DNA from: Dactylosporangium sp040689395
Lineage (GTDB): Bacteria; Actinomycetota; Actinomycetes; Mycobacteriales; Micromonosporaceae
Length of the DNA stretch: 64,000 bases
Assembly: GCF_040689395.1 (NCBI RefSeq)
Contig: NZ_JBFAZX010000012.1
Location: 147,364-211,363 of the forward strand
Direction: 5' to 3'
This document shows, piece by piece, positions 24,811-33,418 of this stretch. Position numbers and translations under genes: made by a program. The notes below the pieces were generated by a model. The model made no database searches, was not told where the DNA came from, and was given only the letters and a program-made list of their open reading frames with translations. Within the stretch, counting starts at the first letter, position 1. Every line of letters starts with the position of its first letter.

Positions 24811-25365
24811 TCAGTACCGCGCCTGCTGCTGCGGGTACTGCGGCTGGGGGTAGGGCTGCTGCGGTACGGCCGGCCGTGCCGCGTGCTGCAGCGCCTGCAC
24901 GAACCGCTGGTCGGCCTCGGCGATCTCGACGAACTGGCCGTCCCGTGACACGAACGCGCCGGTGATGACCTGCGGGTTGGCGCGCAGCGCGACGATCAGG
25001 CCGGCCAGCGCCACGAACAAGCCGACCAGCAGCAGCATCGCCCCGCTGTCGCTGCCGATCGCGGCGCCGATGACGAGCAGCAGCAGGCCGAGGGCGAGCA
25101 CGCCCAGCCCGATGCCGAGGTTGCGCGAGCGCTTCGCCTTGCACTGCTCGCACCAGGGCCAGGCCGGCGCCTGGACCGTCTTGCGCAGCGCGCTGACCAC
25201 GATGACGTACACGATGCCGCCCAGGATGATCAGGAGCGGCGCCCACGACGGCGGCTTCGAGATCAGCCGGAGCTTCTTCATCTCGATCGGCGCTTCGCCG
25301 TGGCGCGGGCAGATCTGCGGCAGCTGACCCGCCGCGACCTGTCCCGCGGGAACCGTGACGACCAT
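24811..25365 (-). CDS. Membrane protein of unknown function with cysteine pairs
   Basis: The 184-residue product has three membrane segments (about 41-60, 83-102, 107-125). Conserved-looking CPRHGEAP near the N-terminus and CEQCKAKRSR after the first helix could bind a metal ion from the cytoplasmic side. The C-terminal tail is Q/P/Y-rich. GGGGAG precedes the ATG at normal spacing. No family recognised. Confidence 0.75.
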   Translation of the reverse strand: MVVTVPAGQVAAGQLPQICPRHGEAPIEMKKLRLISKPPSWAPLLIILGGIVYVIVVSALRKTVQAPAWPWCEQCKAKRSRNLGIGLGVLALGLLLLVIGAAIGSDSGAMLLLVGLFVALAGLIVALRANPQVITGAFVSRDGQFVEIAEADQRFVQALQHAARPAVPQQPYPQPQYPQQQARY

Positions 25366-25541
25366 AATCGGTTACTCCCCGTAGTGTAGAGAAAAGAGTG
25401 ACGGGGGAGAATCTCACATCGTGGCGGCGAGCGCCGTCAGACGATCGGGCAGACATTGGTCGTCGTGGTTGCCGTGGTCCGCACGGGCCGGCTGGCTCGA
25501 CTGGATTGCATGGTTCGGCTGGCTCGGCTGGCTCGGCCCGG

Positions 25542-26726
25542 CTACCGCAGGGTGGCCCGGTCGGCCGCCTCCCGGCCGGACTCCCAGCCCTCGCGGCTGT
25601 CGACGCGGCTGCCCCGGCCGCGCACGGTGCGCGGAAAGACCCGCAGCATGGTCTCGCGGACCTGCTCGTCCCGGGAGCGCAGCACCGGCAGAAGGTCCGC
25701 CGGCTCCTGGACGGCGGCCTCCAGGGCGGCCTCGGCCGCGCGGGTCAGCCGCTCGCCGATGCGCACCCCGTAGGCGACGAGGAACGACTGGCGAAACGCC
25801 TTGAGCCGGGCCCGGCCGGCCTTGCCGCCCGGCGGTTCGGAGCGCGCCATCGCGCGGCCCGCCTGCACCAGCAGGGAGGTGTACAGCAGGTCGACCGCGT
25901 CGATGTCGGCGTCGAACCCGAACACCGTGGTGAACCCGTAGTCAGGCGACCACACGGTGTGGCAGCGGTTCGCCTGTGCCACGGCGCTGAGCAGCGACGC
26001 CTTCTCGCTCTCGTACGGGTGGTCGACGCCGATGCGCCGGGCGAACGGCACCACGCCGGCCTCGGGGCCGCCCGCGCCGGCCAGCAGCGCCTCGTCGATC
26101 GAGTGCCGGGCGATGAGTTCCTGCGCCTTCGCGGTGTAGGTCTCGGCCTCGGCCGGGTATCCCGTCGACTCCGCCTTGGCCAGCAGCGCCCGCACCCGGT
26201 CGAGCAGCCGCTCGCCGACTCGTGCCGCGGCGGAGGCACTACGGCGCGGGGCGGTGCCCGGCGGCGGGACCAGCACCTCGATCGCCGGTAGCTCGGCGAG
26301 CACGACCAGCAGGCTCAGCAGGTCGTCGAGGGCCGACACCCGGTCGAGCCGGCGGCGAGCGACCAGTTCGGACACGTACGCCGTGTCGGCGCTCCACCAC
26401 ACCGCCGCGCCGAGCTCGTCCGCCTGCGCCAGCCAGCGCTCGTCCACGTCCCGCCGGCGGAAGCCGCGCAGGTGTGCGGCGACGGCGTCGGCGACGGCCT
26501 GGCCGAGCACGGGCCGGTCGGTGCCGCCGCGACGGACCACGGCCCGGTGCAGCTCGCCCGGCTGCCAGCCGCCCCGCCACAGCCGCTCGCACGCGTCCCC
26601 GAGCGCGGCGAACAGAGCCGGGTCGACCTCCGCGGCGGGCGCCACGGCGAGCGCGTCGAGCCCGTCCTCATATGCCACCGCGCTCCGGACGATGGCGTCG
26701 ATCTGCCGGCGGCGCTCGCTGTTCAC
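25542..26726 (-). CDS. DUF2786 domain protein
   Basis: The 394-residue soluble protein starts at GTG 26726 (MNSERRRQIDAIVRSAV). The DUF2786 segment is at about 167-205: RVRALLAKAESTGYPAEAE then TYTAKAQELIARHSID. This short helical domain is common in phage-related and actinobacterial proteins of unknown role. The C-terminal half (FRQSFLVAYGVRIGERL) follows the usual layout of the larger members. No neighbour suggests a function. About 175 bases of GGCTCGGCTGG-like low-complexity sequence follow its stop. Confidence 0.82.
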   Translation of the reverse strand: MNSERRRQIDAIVRSAVAYEDGLDALAVAPAAEVDPALFAALGDACERLWRGGWQPGELHRAVVRRGGTDRPVLGQAVADAVAAHLRGFRRRDVDERWLAQADELGAAVWWSADTAYVSELVARRRLDRVSALDDLLSLLVVLAELPAIEVLVPPPGTAPRRSASAAARVGERLLDRVRALLAKAESTGYPAEAETYTAKAQELIARHSIDEALLAGAGGPEAGVVPFARRIGVDHPYESEKASLLSAVAQANRCHTVWSPDYGFTTVFGFDADIDAVDLLYTSLLVQAGRAMARSEPPGGKAGRARLKAFRQSFLVAYGVRIGERLTRAAEAALEAAVQEPADLLPVLRSRDEQVRETMLRVFPRTVRGRGSRVDSREGWESGREAADRATLR

Positions 26727-26863
26727 CGCGCCAAGGCTACTCAGGTGCCGCGGGAGCACCTTGAGCAGTTCCGCGACCGGGTCGTCGACACCCTCACCGA
26801 CCTCCTGCTGTCCGGCCTGTCCGGCGCAAAGCCCTAACCCGACCGTCGCGCCGCCCGCTCCGC

Positions 26864-26938
26864 GTTGATCTTGCAGTTATGGTGCCGAACAAACCGGGCA
26901 TTCAGGGAGTGTCTCGGCACCACGACTGCAAGATCAAC
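26864..26938. repeat. 75-bp imperfect palindrome, MITE/REP-like
   Basis: GTTGATCTTGCAGTTATGGT... at 26864-26888 pairs with 26914-26938 (23 of 25 positions) around a 25-base loop. It sits alone in an intergenic gap and shares the terminal TTGATC with the element at 2151-2206. There is no open reading frame inside, so any mobility would need a transposase elsewhere. Confidence 0.7.
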
Positions 26939-26983
26939 ACGGTGATGCGTTTGGCTGAGGGGGTGAGCTGCTAGAAAAGCGAC

Positions 26984-27925
26984 GTGAGGATCGTCATTGC
27001 CGGGGGCGCCGGGGCACTGGGGCGCCGGATCGCGGCCGACCTCGCCGGGCGCGGCGACGAGATCGTGATCCTGACCCGGCGGGTTCGCGACGATGTACCG
27101 TACCGCCAGGTCTTGTGGGACGGCGTCACGGTGGAGGACTGGGCCGCCGAGCTCTCCGGCGCCGTCGTGATCAACCTGGCCGGCGAGCTCGTCGACCGCC
27201 GCCCGACGGCCGCCAACGTCGAGCTGCTGGGCCTGTCCCGGATCCGCCCGACCTTCGCCCTCGCCGAGGCCGCCGCCGTCCTCGACGAGCCGCCGCCGGT
27301 CTGGCTGCAGGCGAGCACCCTGGCGATCTACGGCGATGCCGGCGACGACGAGCTCGACGAGTCCGCCCCGGTGGCCGACGGCCCGCCGCAGATGGCCGGC
27401 GTGGCGCGGGCCTGGGAGGCCGCGGCGTCGCTGACGGAGGCGGCGACGTTCCAGCGCGCGATCGTCGAGGACACCCGCCAGGTCGTACTGCGAATGGGCA
27501 TCGTCCTGGACCGCGGCACCCCGGCCCTGAACCGCCTGGCCGGCCTGGTCCGGTGGGGTTTGGGTGGCCGGGTCGGCGGCGGGCGGCAGTGGGTCAGCTG
27601 GCTGCACGTCGCGGACCTGCTCGCCGCGGTGCGCCGGTGCGTCGACGACGCGACGCTGCACGGCGTGGTCCACGTGACCTCCCCCAACCCGGTGCGCAAC
27701 GCCGACCTCATGCGCGCCCTGCGCACCGTGCTGCGCCGCCCGCCCGCCCCGCCTGCACCGGCGCCGCTGGTCCGCCTCGGCGCGATGCTGCTGCGCACCG
27801 ACCCGGCCCTGGCCCTGACCGGGCGTCGCTGCGTGCCGAGGCGCCTGCTCGAGGCGGGCTTCGAGTTCGAGCACCCCGATCTGCTCCCGGCGCTGCAGGA
27901 CCTCCTCGCCCGCCGGGCCCGCTGA
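26984..27925 (+). CDS. TIGR01777 family NAD(P)-dependent epimerase-like protein
   Basis: The 313-residue protein of the SDR superfamily, YfcH-like, starts MRIVIAGGAGALGRRIAADL with the Rossmann glycine motif. VINLAGE is the second conserved motif, the active-site tyrosine lies in STLAIYGD, and a W-E pair lies in ARAWEAAA. The family's substrate is unknown. It starts at GTG with only a weak ribosome binding site. The HAD phosphatase gene follows in the same direction about 125 bases later. Confidence 0.88.
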   Translation: MRIVIAGGAGALGRRIAADLAGRGDEIVILTRRVRDDVPYRQVLWDGVTVEDWAAELSGAVVINLAGELVDRRPTAANVELLGLSRIRPTFALAEAAAVLDEPPPVWLQASTLAIYGDAGDDELDESAPVADGPPQMAGVARAWEAAASLTEAATFQRAIVEDTRQVVLRMGIVLDRGTPALNRLAGLVRWGLGGRVGGGRQWVSWLHVADLLAAVRRCVDDATLHGVVHVTSPNPVRNADLMRALRTVLRRPPAPPAPAPLVRLGAMLLRTDPALALTGRRCVPRRLLEAGFEFEHPDLLPALQDLLARRAR

Positions 27926-28051
27926 GCCCTGTGCCGGAAATGTCGCGTTGTGCGGCGGCCGGCTCGGCGCGACGTGGCAGCTGAGAGCGCCGCCGGTCGG
28001 GGAGTCACGAGAACCAGGCGGACGCTTGCGCCGGTGCGTACGATCAGCGGC

Positions 28052-28705
28052 GTGGCGCTGGCGATCTTCGATCTCGACAACACGCTCATCGACCGGGCGG
28101 CGGCGTTTCGGCGCTGGGCGGTGGCCTACGTCGCCGAGCGCGGACTGCCCCCGGCCGAGATCGCCTGGCTGGAGCTGGCCGACGGCGACGGCTACACGCC
28201 CCGCGCGCGGCTGCTGGACGCGATCCGCGAGCGTCACGGCGTACACCTGACGGTCGAGGCCCTGCGGGCGGAGCTGGTGGCGAGCATCGAGCCCGACCCG
28301 CGGCTGCCGGGCCTGCTCGACGATCTGCGCTCCGCCGGCTGGCGGGTGGCCGTGGCCACCAATGGCGCGACCGCGCAGCAGCACGCGAAGCTGCGCCACA
28401 CGGGCCTCGTCGCGCACGTCGACGCGGTCGCGGTCTCCGAAGAGGTCGGCGCGGCCAAGCCCGACCCGCGCATGTTCACGACGGCCGCCGAGCGGTGCGG
28501 CGAGCGGCTCACCGGGGACGCCTGGATGGTCGGCGACTGCCCCGTACGAGACATCGCGGGCGGCCGATCCGCCGGGCTGCGCACGATCTGGCTCAGCCGC
28601 GCCCGCGCCTGGGACCCCGCGCAACCGGGCCCGGACGCCGTGGCCGCCGACATCGCGGCCGCCATCGCCCTGATCGCCGCCGCGCCCGGGCCGGCGCCGC
28701 GATGA
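28052..28705 (+). CDS. HAD-superfamily hydrolase
   Basis: The 217-residue putative phosphatase has the full HAD motif set: motif I FDLDNTLID, motif II VAVATNG, motif III lysine in AAKPDPRMF, and motif IV VGDCPVRDI. The cap is helical (subclass IA). GTG 28052 directly precedes motif I; an alternative GTG at 28034 would add six residues. Its stop overlaps the next start (ATGA). Confidence 0.88.
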   Translation: MALAIFDLDNTLIDRAAAFRRWAVAYVAERGLPPAEIAWLELADGDGYTPRARLLDAIRERHGVHLTVEALRAELVASIEPDPRLPGLLDDLRSAGWRVAVATNGATAQQHAKLRHTGLVAHVDAVAVSEEVGAAKPDPRMFTTAAERCGERLTGDAWMVGDCPVRDIAGGRSAGLRTIWLSRARAWDPAQPGPDAVAADIAAAIALIAAAPGPAPR

Positions 28706-29622
28706 GCGCCCCCGATCCGCTGGAACTGTGCGTGGAGGCGCTGGCCACCGCCCGGGTGCACGGCATGGGCGCGGACGCGCCGCTGCACGCCCTGGCCTCG
28801 GCCCTCGGCCCCGAGTACAGCGAGCACGCCTCCAGCGACGGCATGTACCGCGACTTCGGCCCGGTCGAGTGCCACTACGACCGCCTGGGCCCGGACGAGC
28901 CGTGGCAGGGCCGTTTCCTGGTGGTGCGCGCGGACCGCCTGGCCGCCCGGGTCCGCCTCGGGGACCTGCACGAGGAGCTGCGCCGGGTGGGCCAGAGCCT
29001 GCTCCAGCTCCCGCCGTCGCGGCACGGCGCCACCGACGTCATGCTGCGGGCCCCGCTGAGCGGCTCCACCCTGACCGCCGAGGACGGGGTGGCGGTGGCG
29101 ATAGCGGCCCCCATGTGGCCGGTCCCCGAGTCGCCGGCCCTGCCGGAGGCCCGCTGGCGGGCGGTGTGCGAGAGCCTTCGGTACCTCCTGCCGCTCACGA
29201 GGACCGAGCGCGCCGAGTGGCTCTCCGACCGCGTGCCGGACAGTGCCGAGGCAGCCGACTGGTGGGTCGCCCTGCTGCACCCCCTGCCGGCGCTGCGCTT
29301 CCAGGAGTGGCAGCGCGCCGCCGAGTGGGCCGGCCTGGAGATCTGGCTGCTGGATCGCGCCGCGGACGCCGCCGCCTGGCCGCGCGAGGAGTGGGTGTGG
29401 CGGTGGATGTGGTTCGTGCGCAGCCTGACGGCGCGCGCCGCTGGCCCGCACGCCGCCGACCTGACGAGGCTGAGCCTGGCCGCCCTGCCGATGACGGTCG
29501 CCCAGCTGCGCTCGCTGCCGACCGACTGGCGGGCCCTCACCGCCGCGGATCTCCGCCGCGCGAGAACGGCCCGCGCCCTGCTCTCGGTGGCGATGTCCTT
29601 CGGCGCCCGGGTCATGGGCTGA
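28702..29622 (+). CDS. Conserved-looking protein of unknown function
   Basis: This 306-residue soluble protein is rich in tryptophan and arginine (EEWVWRWMWFVRSL near residue 235). The first half contains GPEYSEHASSDGMYRDFGPV and a YDRLGP...GRFLVVRADRL segment resembling the beta strands of small immunity-like folds, but I cannot assign it. It is translationally coupled to the HAD gene by ATGA and converges on the next gene with four bases between stops. Confidence 0.78.
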   Translation: MSAPDPLELCVEALATARVHGMGADAPLHALASALGPEYSEHASSDGMYRDFGPVECHYDRLGPDEPWQGRFLVVRADRLAARVRLGDLHEELRRVGQSLLQLPPSRHGATDVMLRAPLSGSTLTAEDGVAVAIAAPMWPVPESPALPEARWRAVCESLRYLLPLTRTERAEWLSDRVPDSAEAADWWVALLHPLPALRFQEWQRAAEWAGLEIWLLDRAADAAAWPREEWVWRWMWFVRSLTARAAGPHAADLTRLSLAALPMTVAQLRSLPTDWRALTAADLRRARTARALLSVAMSFGARVMG

Positions 29623-29626
29623 CCGG

Positions 29627-31495
29627 TCAGGACGGCTTGCGCACGTCCCACAGCCACAGGCCGCCCGTCTGCCGTCCCGGCCCGAACAGCGCGGTCACGG
29701 TCTCGCGCTCGGCGGCCCACCGCGGGTCGTCGGGCGCCAGGACCAGGGCCGCGTGCCAGTACCGCACGTCATCGCGCGCCCGCGCGCGGTCGGCGTCGGT
29801 CACCGCCGGCGCGGTGTGCTCGTACATGGCGGCGCTGAAGAGCTTGTCCGTCGGGCGCCGCACCGGGCCCACGAACGCGTGGCGGCCCCTGACGCCGTCG
29901 GCCGGGCCGAGGAAGTACCCGTGCGACAGCGGCAGCTCGGCGTTGGTCGACGCGGCCCAGAACATGCCGGTCTCGAAGTCCCACTGCGGCAGCGGCACCA
30001 CCACCACCGTCTGGCCCGGGCCGACGTAGGGGCGCCACGCGCCCGAGGAGATGAACGACGGCACCGGCGGGCGCGGGTCGACCGTGATCGGCATCGGCGC
30101 GGCCGGCAGCAGGACCGCGGCGAACACGCCGACCAGTAGCACCCGCCGGGTGCGCGCCGGCACGCCGGGCAGGTCGATGAGCCGCTGCAGGCCGAGCGCG
30201 ACGATGGGCACGACCGCCCAGTTGGTGGCCTCGCCGAGGCGCGTCGGCAGTACCGTGTCGAACAGCGGCAGCTTCTGCAGCAGCGCGTAGGGCCCGGGGA
30301 TGCCGGTGACCTCGCCCCGCGAGCGCAGCGGCGTGCCCCAGGCGAGCACGGCGAAGCACGCTCCGGTGAGAGCCATGCAGCGGATCCGCACGTCGTGCCA
30401 TTGCCACACGACAAGCGCGACGATCAGCAGGAACAGGGCCCAGCCGAGGTACCCGTGCTCCTCGGCGTTCAGCGGCGGCCCGGGCGCCCCGAGCGTGCGC
30501 AGACGCTCGGCCATGCTGTTGCCGCCGTACGAGGCCAGACCGAGCACGTCCATGCGGAACGTGGTCATGTGCGGCTCGCCGCCGCGGTAACTGCCCGGGC
30601 CGAGGAACTGCCAGTACAGCGGATAGGCCAGCACGACGAGCGACGCGCCCGCGGTGACCCCGAGCCCGGCGGCCAGGGGCCTGAGCGCGGCGCGCCCCCG
30701 GTCGCGTCGCTGCACCGCCAGGAGCAGCAGGAACAGCCCCACCGCCAGGGCGACGAGGAACAGCGTCTCCTCGTTGATGAAGACCTGGAGCACCACGAGC
30801 GCCGCGAGCGGCAGGCCGTCGCGCACCGCGCGCCCCGGCTCCAGGAGCTTGAGGCAGCGCCAGATCAGCGGCGGTACCAGGAACTGCGCGACGAGATTCG
30901 GGTGGTACGGCGCGTGCGAGGCGACGGCGGGGGCGAACCCGCCGATCAGGCCGCCGACCCAGGCCGCGGTCCGGCTGGTCACCACGTGCCGGGACAGCAG
31001 CCAGTACCACGCCGCCGCCGAGCCGGCGAGGCCCAGCACGATCAGCACGTCGAAGCTGACCTGCGCGCCGAACAGCAGCGTGATCGGCGACATGGGGATA
31101 CCCAGGGCCAGCACCGTGGTGTTGCCCATGCCGTTGACCCCGAACGGGGCGTTGAGCTGCGGGATGACCAGCGGGTCCTGGCCGTGGGCGACGGCGCGCG
31201 CGGCCCACCCGAGGAACAGCTCCGACTGGGCCCGGTCGCCGGGCTGGATCGGCACCCGATGCCCGTAGTGCGCCAGCAGCGGCGACACGACGAACAACGC
31301 GCCCAGCAGGTAGCTGCCGAGCGCGAGCAGGTCTGCCCGGCGACGGGGTCGCTGCCCGGCGGCTGTGTCGCTGTCCTCGGCGATGCTGTTGGAATCCTCG
31401 TTGGCCTTCGGCACCTCGTCGCCGCCCCGCTGCGCGACGATCCTGCCCCCGGCGGGTGCGGTCGCGTCGCCGGGACCGGCCGTACCCGTCAACAC
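29627..31495 (-). CDS. Polytopic membrane protein, GT-C glycosyltransferase-like
   Basis: The 622-residue product has a disordered, charged N-terminus (1-55), about ten to twelve membrane helices and a C-terminal extracytoplasmic domain (about 470-622). The first outside loop has PIQPGDRAQSELFLGWA, an acidic motif placed as in GT-C type lipid-linked glycosyltransferases, and long loops with YRGGEPHMT follow. Substrate and true enzyme activity are not shown. GTG at 31493-31495 is the furthest plausible start. It is monocistronic. Confidence 0.75.
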   Translation of the reverse strand: MLTGTAGPGDATAPAGGRIVAQRGGDEVPKANEDSNSIAEDSDTAAGQRPRRRADLLALGSYLLGALFVVSPLLAHYGHRVPIQPGDRAQSELFLGWAARAVAHGQDPLVIPQLNAPFGVNGMGNTTVLALGIPMSPITLLFGAQVSFDVLIVLGLAGSAAAWYWLLSRHVVTSRTAAWVGGLIGGFAPAVASHAPYHPNLVAQFLVPPLIWRCLKLLEPGRAVRDGLPLAALVVLQVFINEETLFLVALAVGLFLLLLAVQRRDRGRAALRPLAAGLGVTAGASLVVLAYPLYWQFLGPGSYRGGEPHMTTFRMDVLGLASYGGNSMAERLRTLGAPGPPLNAEEHGYLGWALFLLIVALVVWQWHDVRIRCMALTGACFAVLAWGTPLRSRGEVTGIPGPYALLQKLPLFDTVLPTRLGEATNWAVVPIVALGLQRLIDLPGVPARTRRVLLVGVFAAVLLPAAPMPITVDPRPPVPSFISSGAWRPYVGPGQTVVVVPLPQWDFETGMFWAASTNAELPLSHGYFLGPADGVRGRHAFVGPVRRPTDKLFSAAMYEHTAPAVTDADRARARDDVRYWHAALVLAPDDPRWAAERETVTALFGPGRQTGGLWLWDVRKPS

Positions 31496-31676
31496 CGGGC
31501 GACAATATCAGCGAAAGCATCCGCATACGCCCTATATGGCAACGGATCAGGACGTCCCGGCGGTCACCGCCCCGCTCGGCGATCGAGAGTGACGCGGATC
31601 GCGCCAAGTACCAGACAACACGCCGAACGATAAGGGACTATGCTGCCCCGGGTCTTCCGTGTGCCGAGGAGCTCTC

Positions 31677-32774
31677 ATGTCTGACCCGTACGCACCACAA
31701 CCCCCACAGGACCCTTACGGCCAGCAGCCACCCGCTTACGGCCAGCAGCCTTCACCATATGGTCAACCGCCGTCGTACGGACAGCAGCCGCCCGCATACG
31801 GCCAGCCGTCCTATGGCAACGACCCCGGATACGGCCAGCCGAGCTACGGCAACGACCCGGGCTACGGCCAGCCGGGCTTCGGCGGCGACCAGGGTTTCGG
31901 TCAGCCCGCGTTCGGCAACGACCCCGGCTACGGCCAGCCCAACTATGGGCAGCCGACGTCGGCCATGCCGGCATCGGGCGGCGGCGGGTATGGTCAGCCG
32001 GCCTACGGTCAACCCCAGCCCGCTTACGGCCAGCCCGCCTACGGCCAGCCGCAGCCGGACTACCCGGCCTGGTCCGGCGCCGCCCCCGAGCCGCCGAAGA
32101 AGCGCACCGGCCTCGTGCTGGGCCTGGTGTTCGGCGCGCTCGCCCTGGTGCTCTGCGGCGGCATTGGCATCGCGGCCTGGGTGTACGGCAGCTCCGACCC
32201 CGAACCCGAGGCCGCGGCCTCGACCGCCCCGACCTCGGCCTCTGCCTCGACCGCCCCGACGCCGCGCGCCAGCGCGTCCAAGAGCACCGGCGCCACCACC
32301 GGGAGTGGCCCGAAGGTGCAGCTCACCGCGCCGGCGACGATCAGCACCTGGAAGAAGCAGGCCAACCAGGATCAGGCGAAGGCGTTGAGCACGCAGATGT
32401 CGGACGCCGGCATCAAGAACCCGTTCGCCGCGCAGTACCAGGACACCGCCAAGCCGGCGCGCAACGCCGTGGTGTGGGGCGGCACCGGGTCGATCTTCAG
32501 CGTGGGCGGCCCGCAGAAGCAGCTCGACGAGTTCTTCAAGGGCGCGTTCAAGGAGCTCGGCGCCACCGGCGGCGACCCGGTGAACGTCGACCCCGGCAAG
32601 CTGGGTGGCAAGGCCCAGTGTCAGAAGGCCGAGAGCGACGCGGGCGTCCAGCTGGCCGTCTGTGCCTGGGTCGGCAACGACGTGCTGCTCGCGTTCATGT
32701 TCAACTCGACCGAGCCGGACGCCGCCGCGACCCAGATGAAGCTCATGCTCCCGGCGATGGCGATCGCCGCCTGA
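31677..32774 (+). CDS. Membrane protein with QPxYGQ repeats and extracytoplasmic domain
   Basis: The 365-residue product has about 125 N-terminal residues made of degenerate QPxYG/NDPGYGQP repeats (proline, glutamine, tyrosine and glycine), a short basic stretch PPKKR, one membrane helix (about 145-168), a Ser/Thr/Ala-rich linker and a ~150-residue outside domain with a cysteine pair. The architecture (disordered cytoplasmic repeat, one helix, small folded domain) is common in actinobacterial envelope proteins of unknown role. GAGGAG lies just before the ATG. Confidence 0.82.
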   Translation: MSDPYAPQPPQDPYGQQPPAYGQQPSPYGQPPSYGQQPPAYGQPSYGNDPGYGQPSYGNDPGYGQPGFGGDQGFGQPAFGNDPGYGQPNYGQPTSAMPASGGGGYGQPAYGQPQPAYGQPAYGQPQPDYPAWSGAAPEPPKKRTGLVLGLVFGALALVLCGGIGIAAWVYGSSDPEPEAAASTAPTSASASTAPTPRASASKSTGATTGSGPKVQLTAPATISTWKKQANQDQAKALSTQMSDAGIKNPFAAQYQDTAKPARNAVVWGGTGSIFSVGGPQKQLDEFFKGAFKELGATGGDPVNVDPGKLGGKAQCQKAESDAGVQLAVCAWVGNDVLLAFMFNSTEPDAAATQMKLMLPAMAIAA

Positions 32775-32791
32775 CCCGGATGGCCACCGCA

Positions 32792-32835
32792 CCCGGTCCG
32801 GCTCGTGAGGCGTCGCGCTGATCGACCGGACCGGG
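32792..32835. terminator. Inverted repeat between convergent genes
   Basis: CCCGGTCCGG (32792-32801) and CCGGACCGGG (32826-32835) are perfectly complementary across 24 bases in the 104-base gap between two converging genes, so a shared terminator is likely. Confidence 0.45.
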
Positions 32836-32878
32836 CGGGGACTGCGAGACCGGGCGCACCGCTGCGGCCGTCGCCGGC

Positions 32879-33241
32879 TCAGCCCCGGTCGACGCCCATC
32901 GCGGCCTCGACGATCCGGATCGCCTCGGCCGGCTCGACCCCAGCCGCGGCGGCGACGGCCGCGTATTGCGCCGCCGCGCGCCGGACCCGCTCCCGCGCCT
33001 GCTCACCGGCGGCCGACACGAACGACCCAGCCCGCCCGCGGGTCTCGATCAGCCCCGCGTCCTCCAGCTCCCGATACGCCCGGGCGACCGTGTTGACCGC
33101 CAGCCCGAGTTCGGCCGCCAGGCTGCGAATCGTGGGCAGGCGCGTGCCCACGGCGAGGCCGCGGTCCTGAATCCGCCGTGCGAAGTGCGCCCGTAGCTGC
33201 TCGTACGGCGGCACAGCCGACCCGGCGTCGATGACGATCAT
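32879..33241 (-). CDS. GntR-family regulator, YtrA subfamily
   Basis: The 120-residue protein has an N-terminal winged helix (PPYEQLRAHFARRIQ ... LPTIRSLAAELGLAVNTVAR AYRELE) and only a short C-terminal helix pair, the size of the YtrA subfamily. These usually repress ABC-transporter operons, but no ABC genes are adjacent; the divergent neighbour is the large AfsR-like regulator, 177 bases away. GGAAG precedes the ATG. Confidence 0.9.
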   Translation of the reverse strand: MIVIDAGSAVPPYEQLRAHFARRIQDRGLAVGTRLPTIRSLAAELGLAVNTVARAYRELEDAGLIETRGRAGSFVSAAGEQARERVRRAAAQYAAVAAAAGVEPAEAIRIVEAAMGVDRG

Positions 33242-33418
33242 CACGTCTTCCGCTCGCCTCTCGTTTCCGGTGGTACCGCGGCAGCCAGCCCCTACCGTAG
33301 CCGCCGCAGGTGTGATCGATGTCCTCGGTACGACGGCACCGTTGCCGCGCCGATGTTGCGGTGTCAATCGGTCGCAATGCCGACCGGACGGGACCGGCCA
33401 CGCCCGTATCCTCGACGG

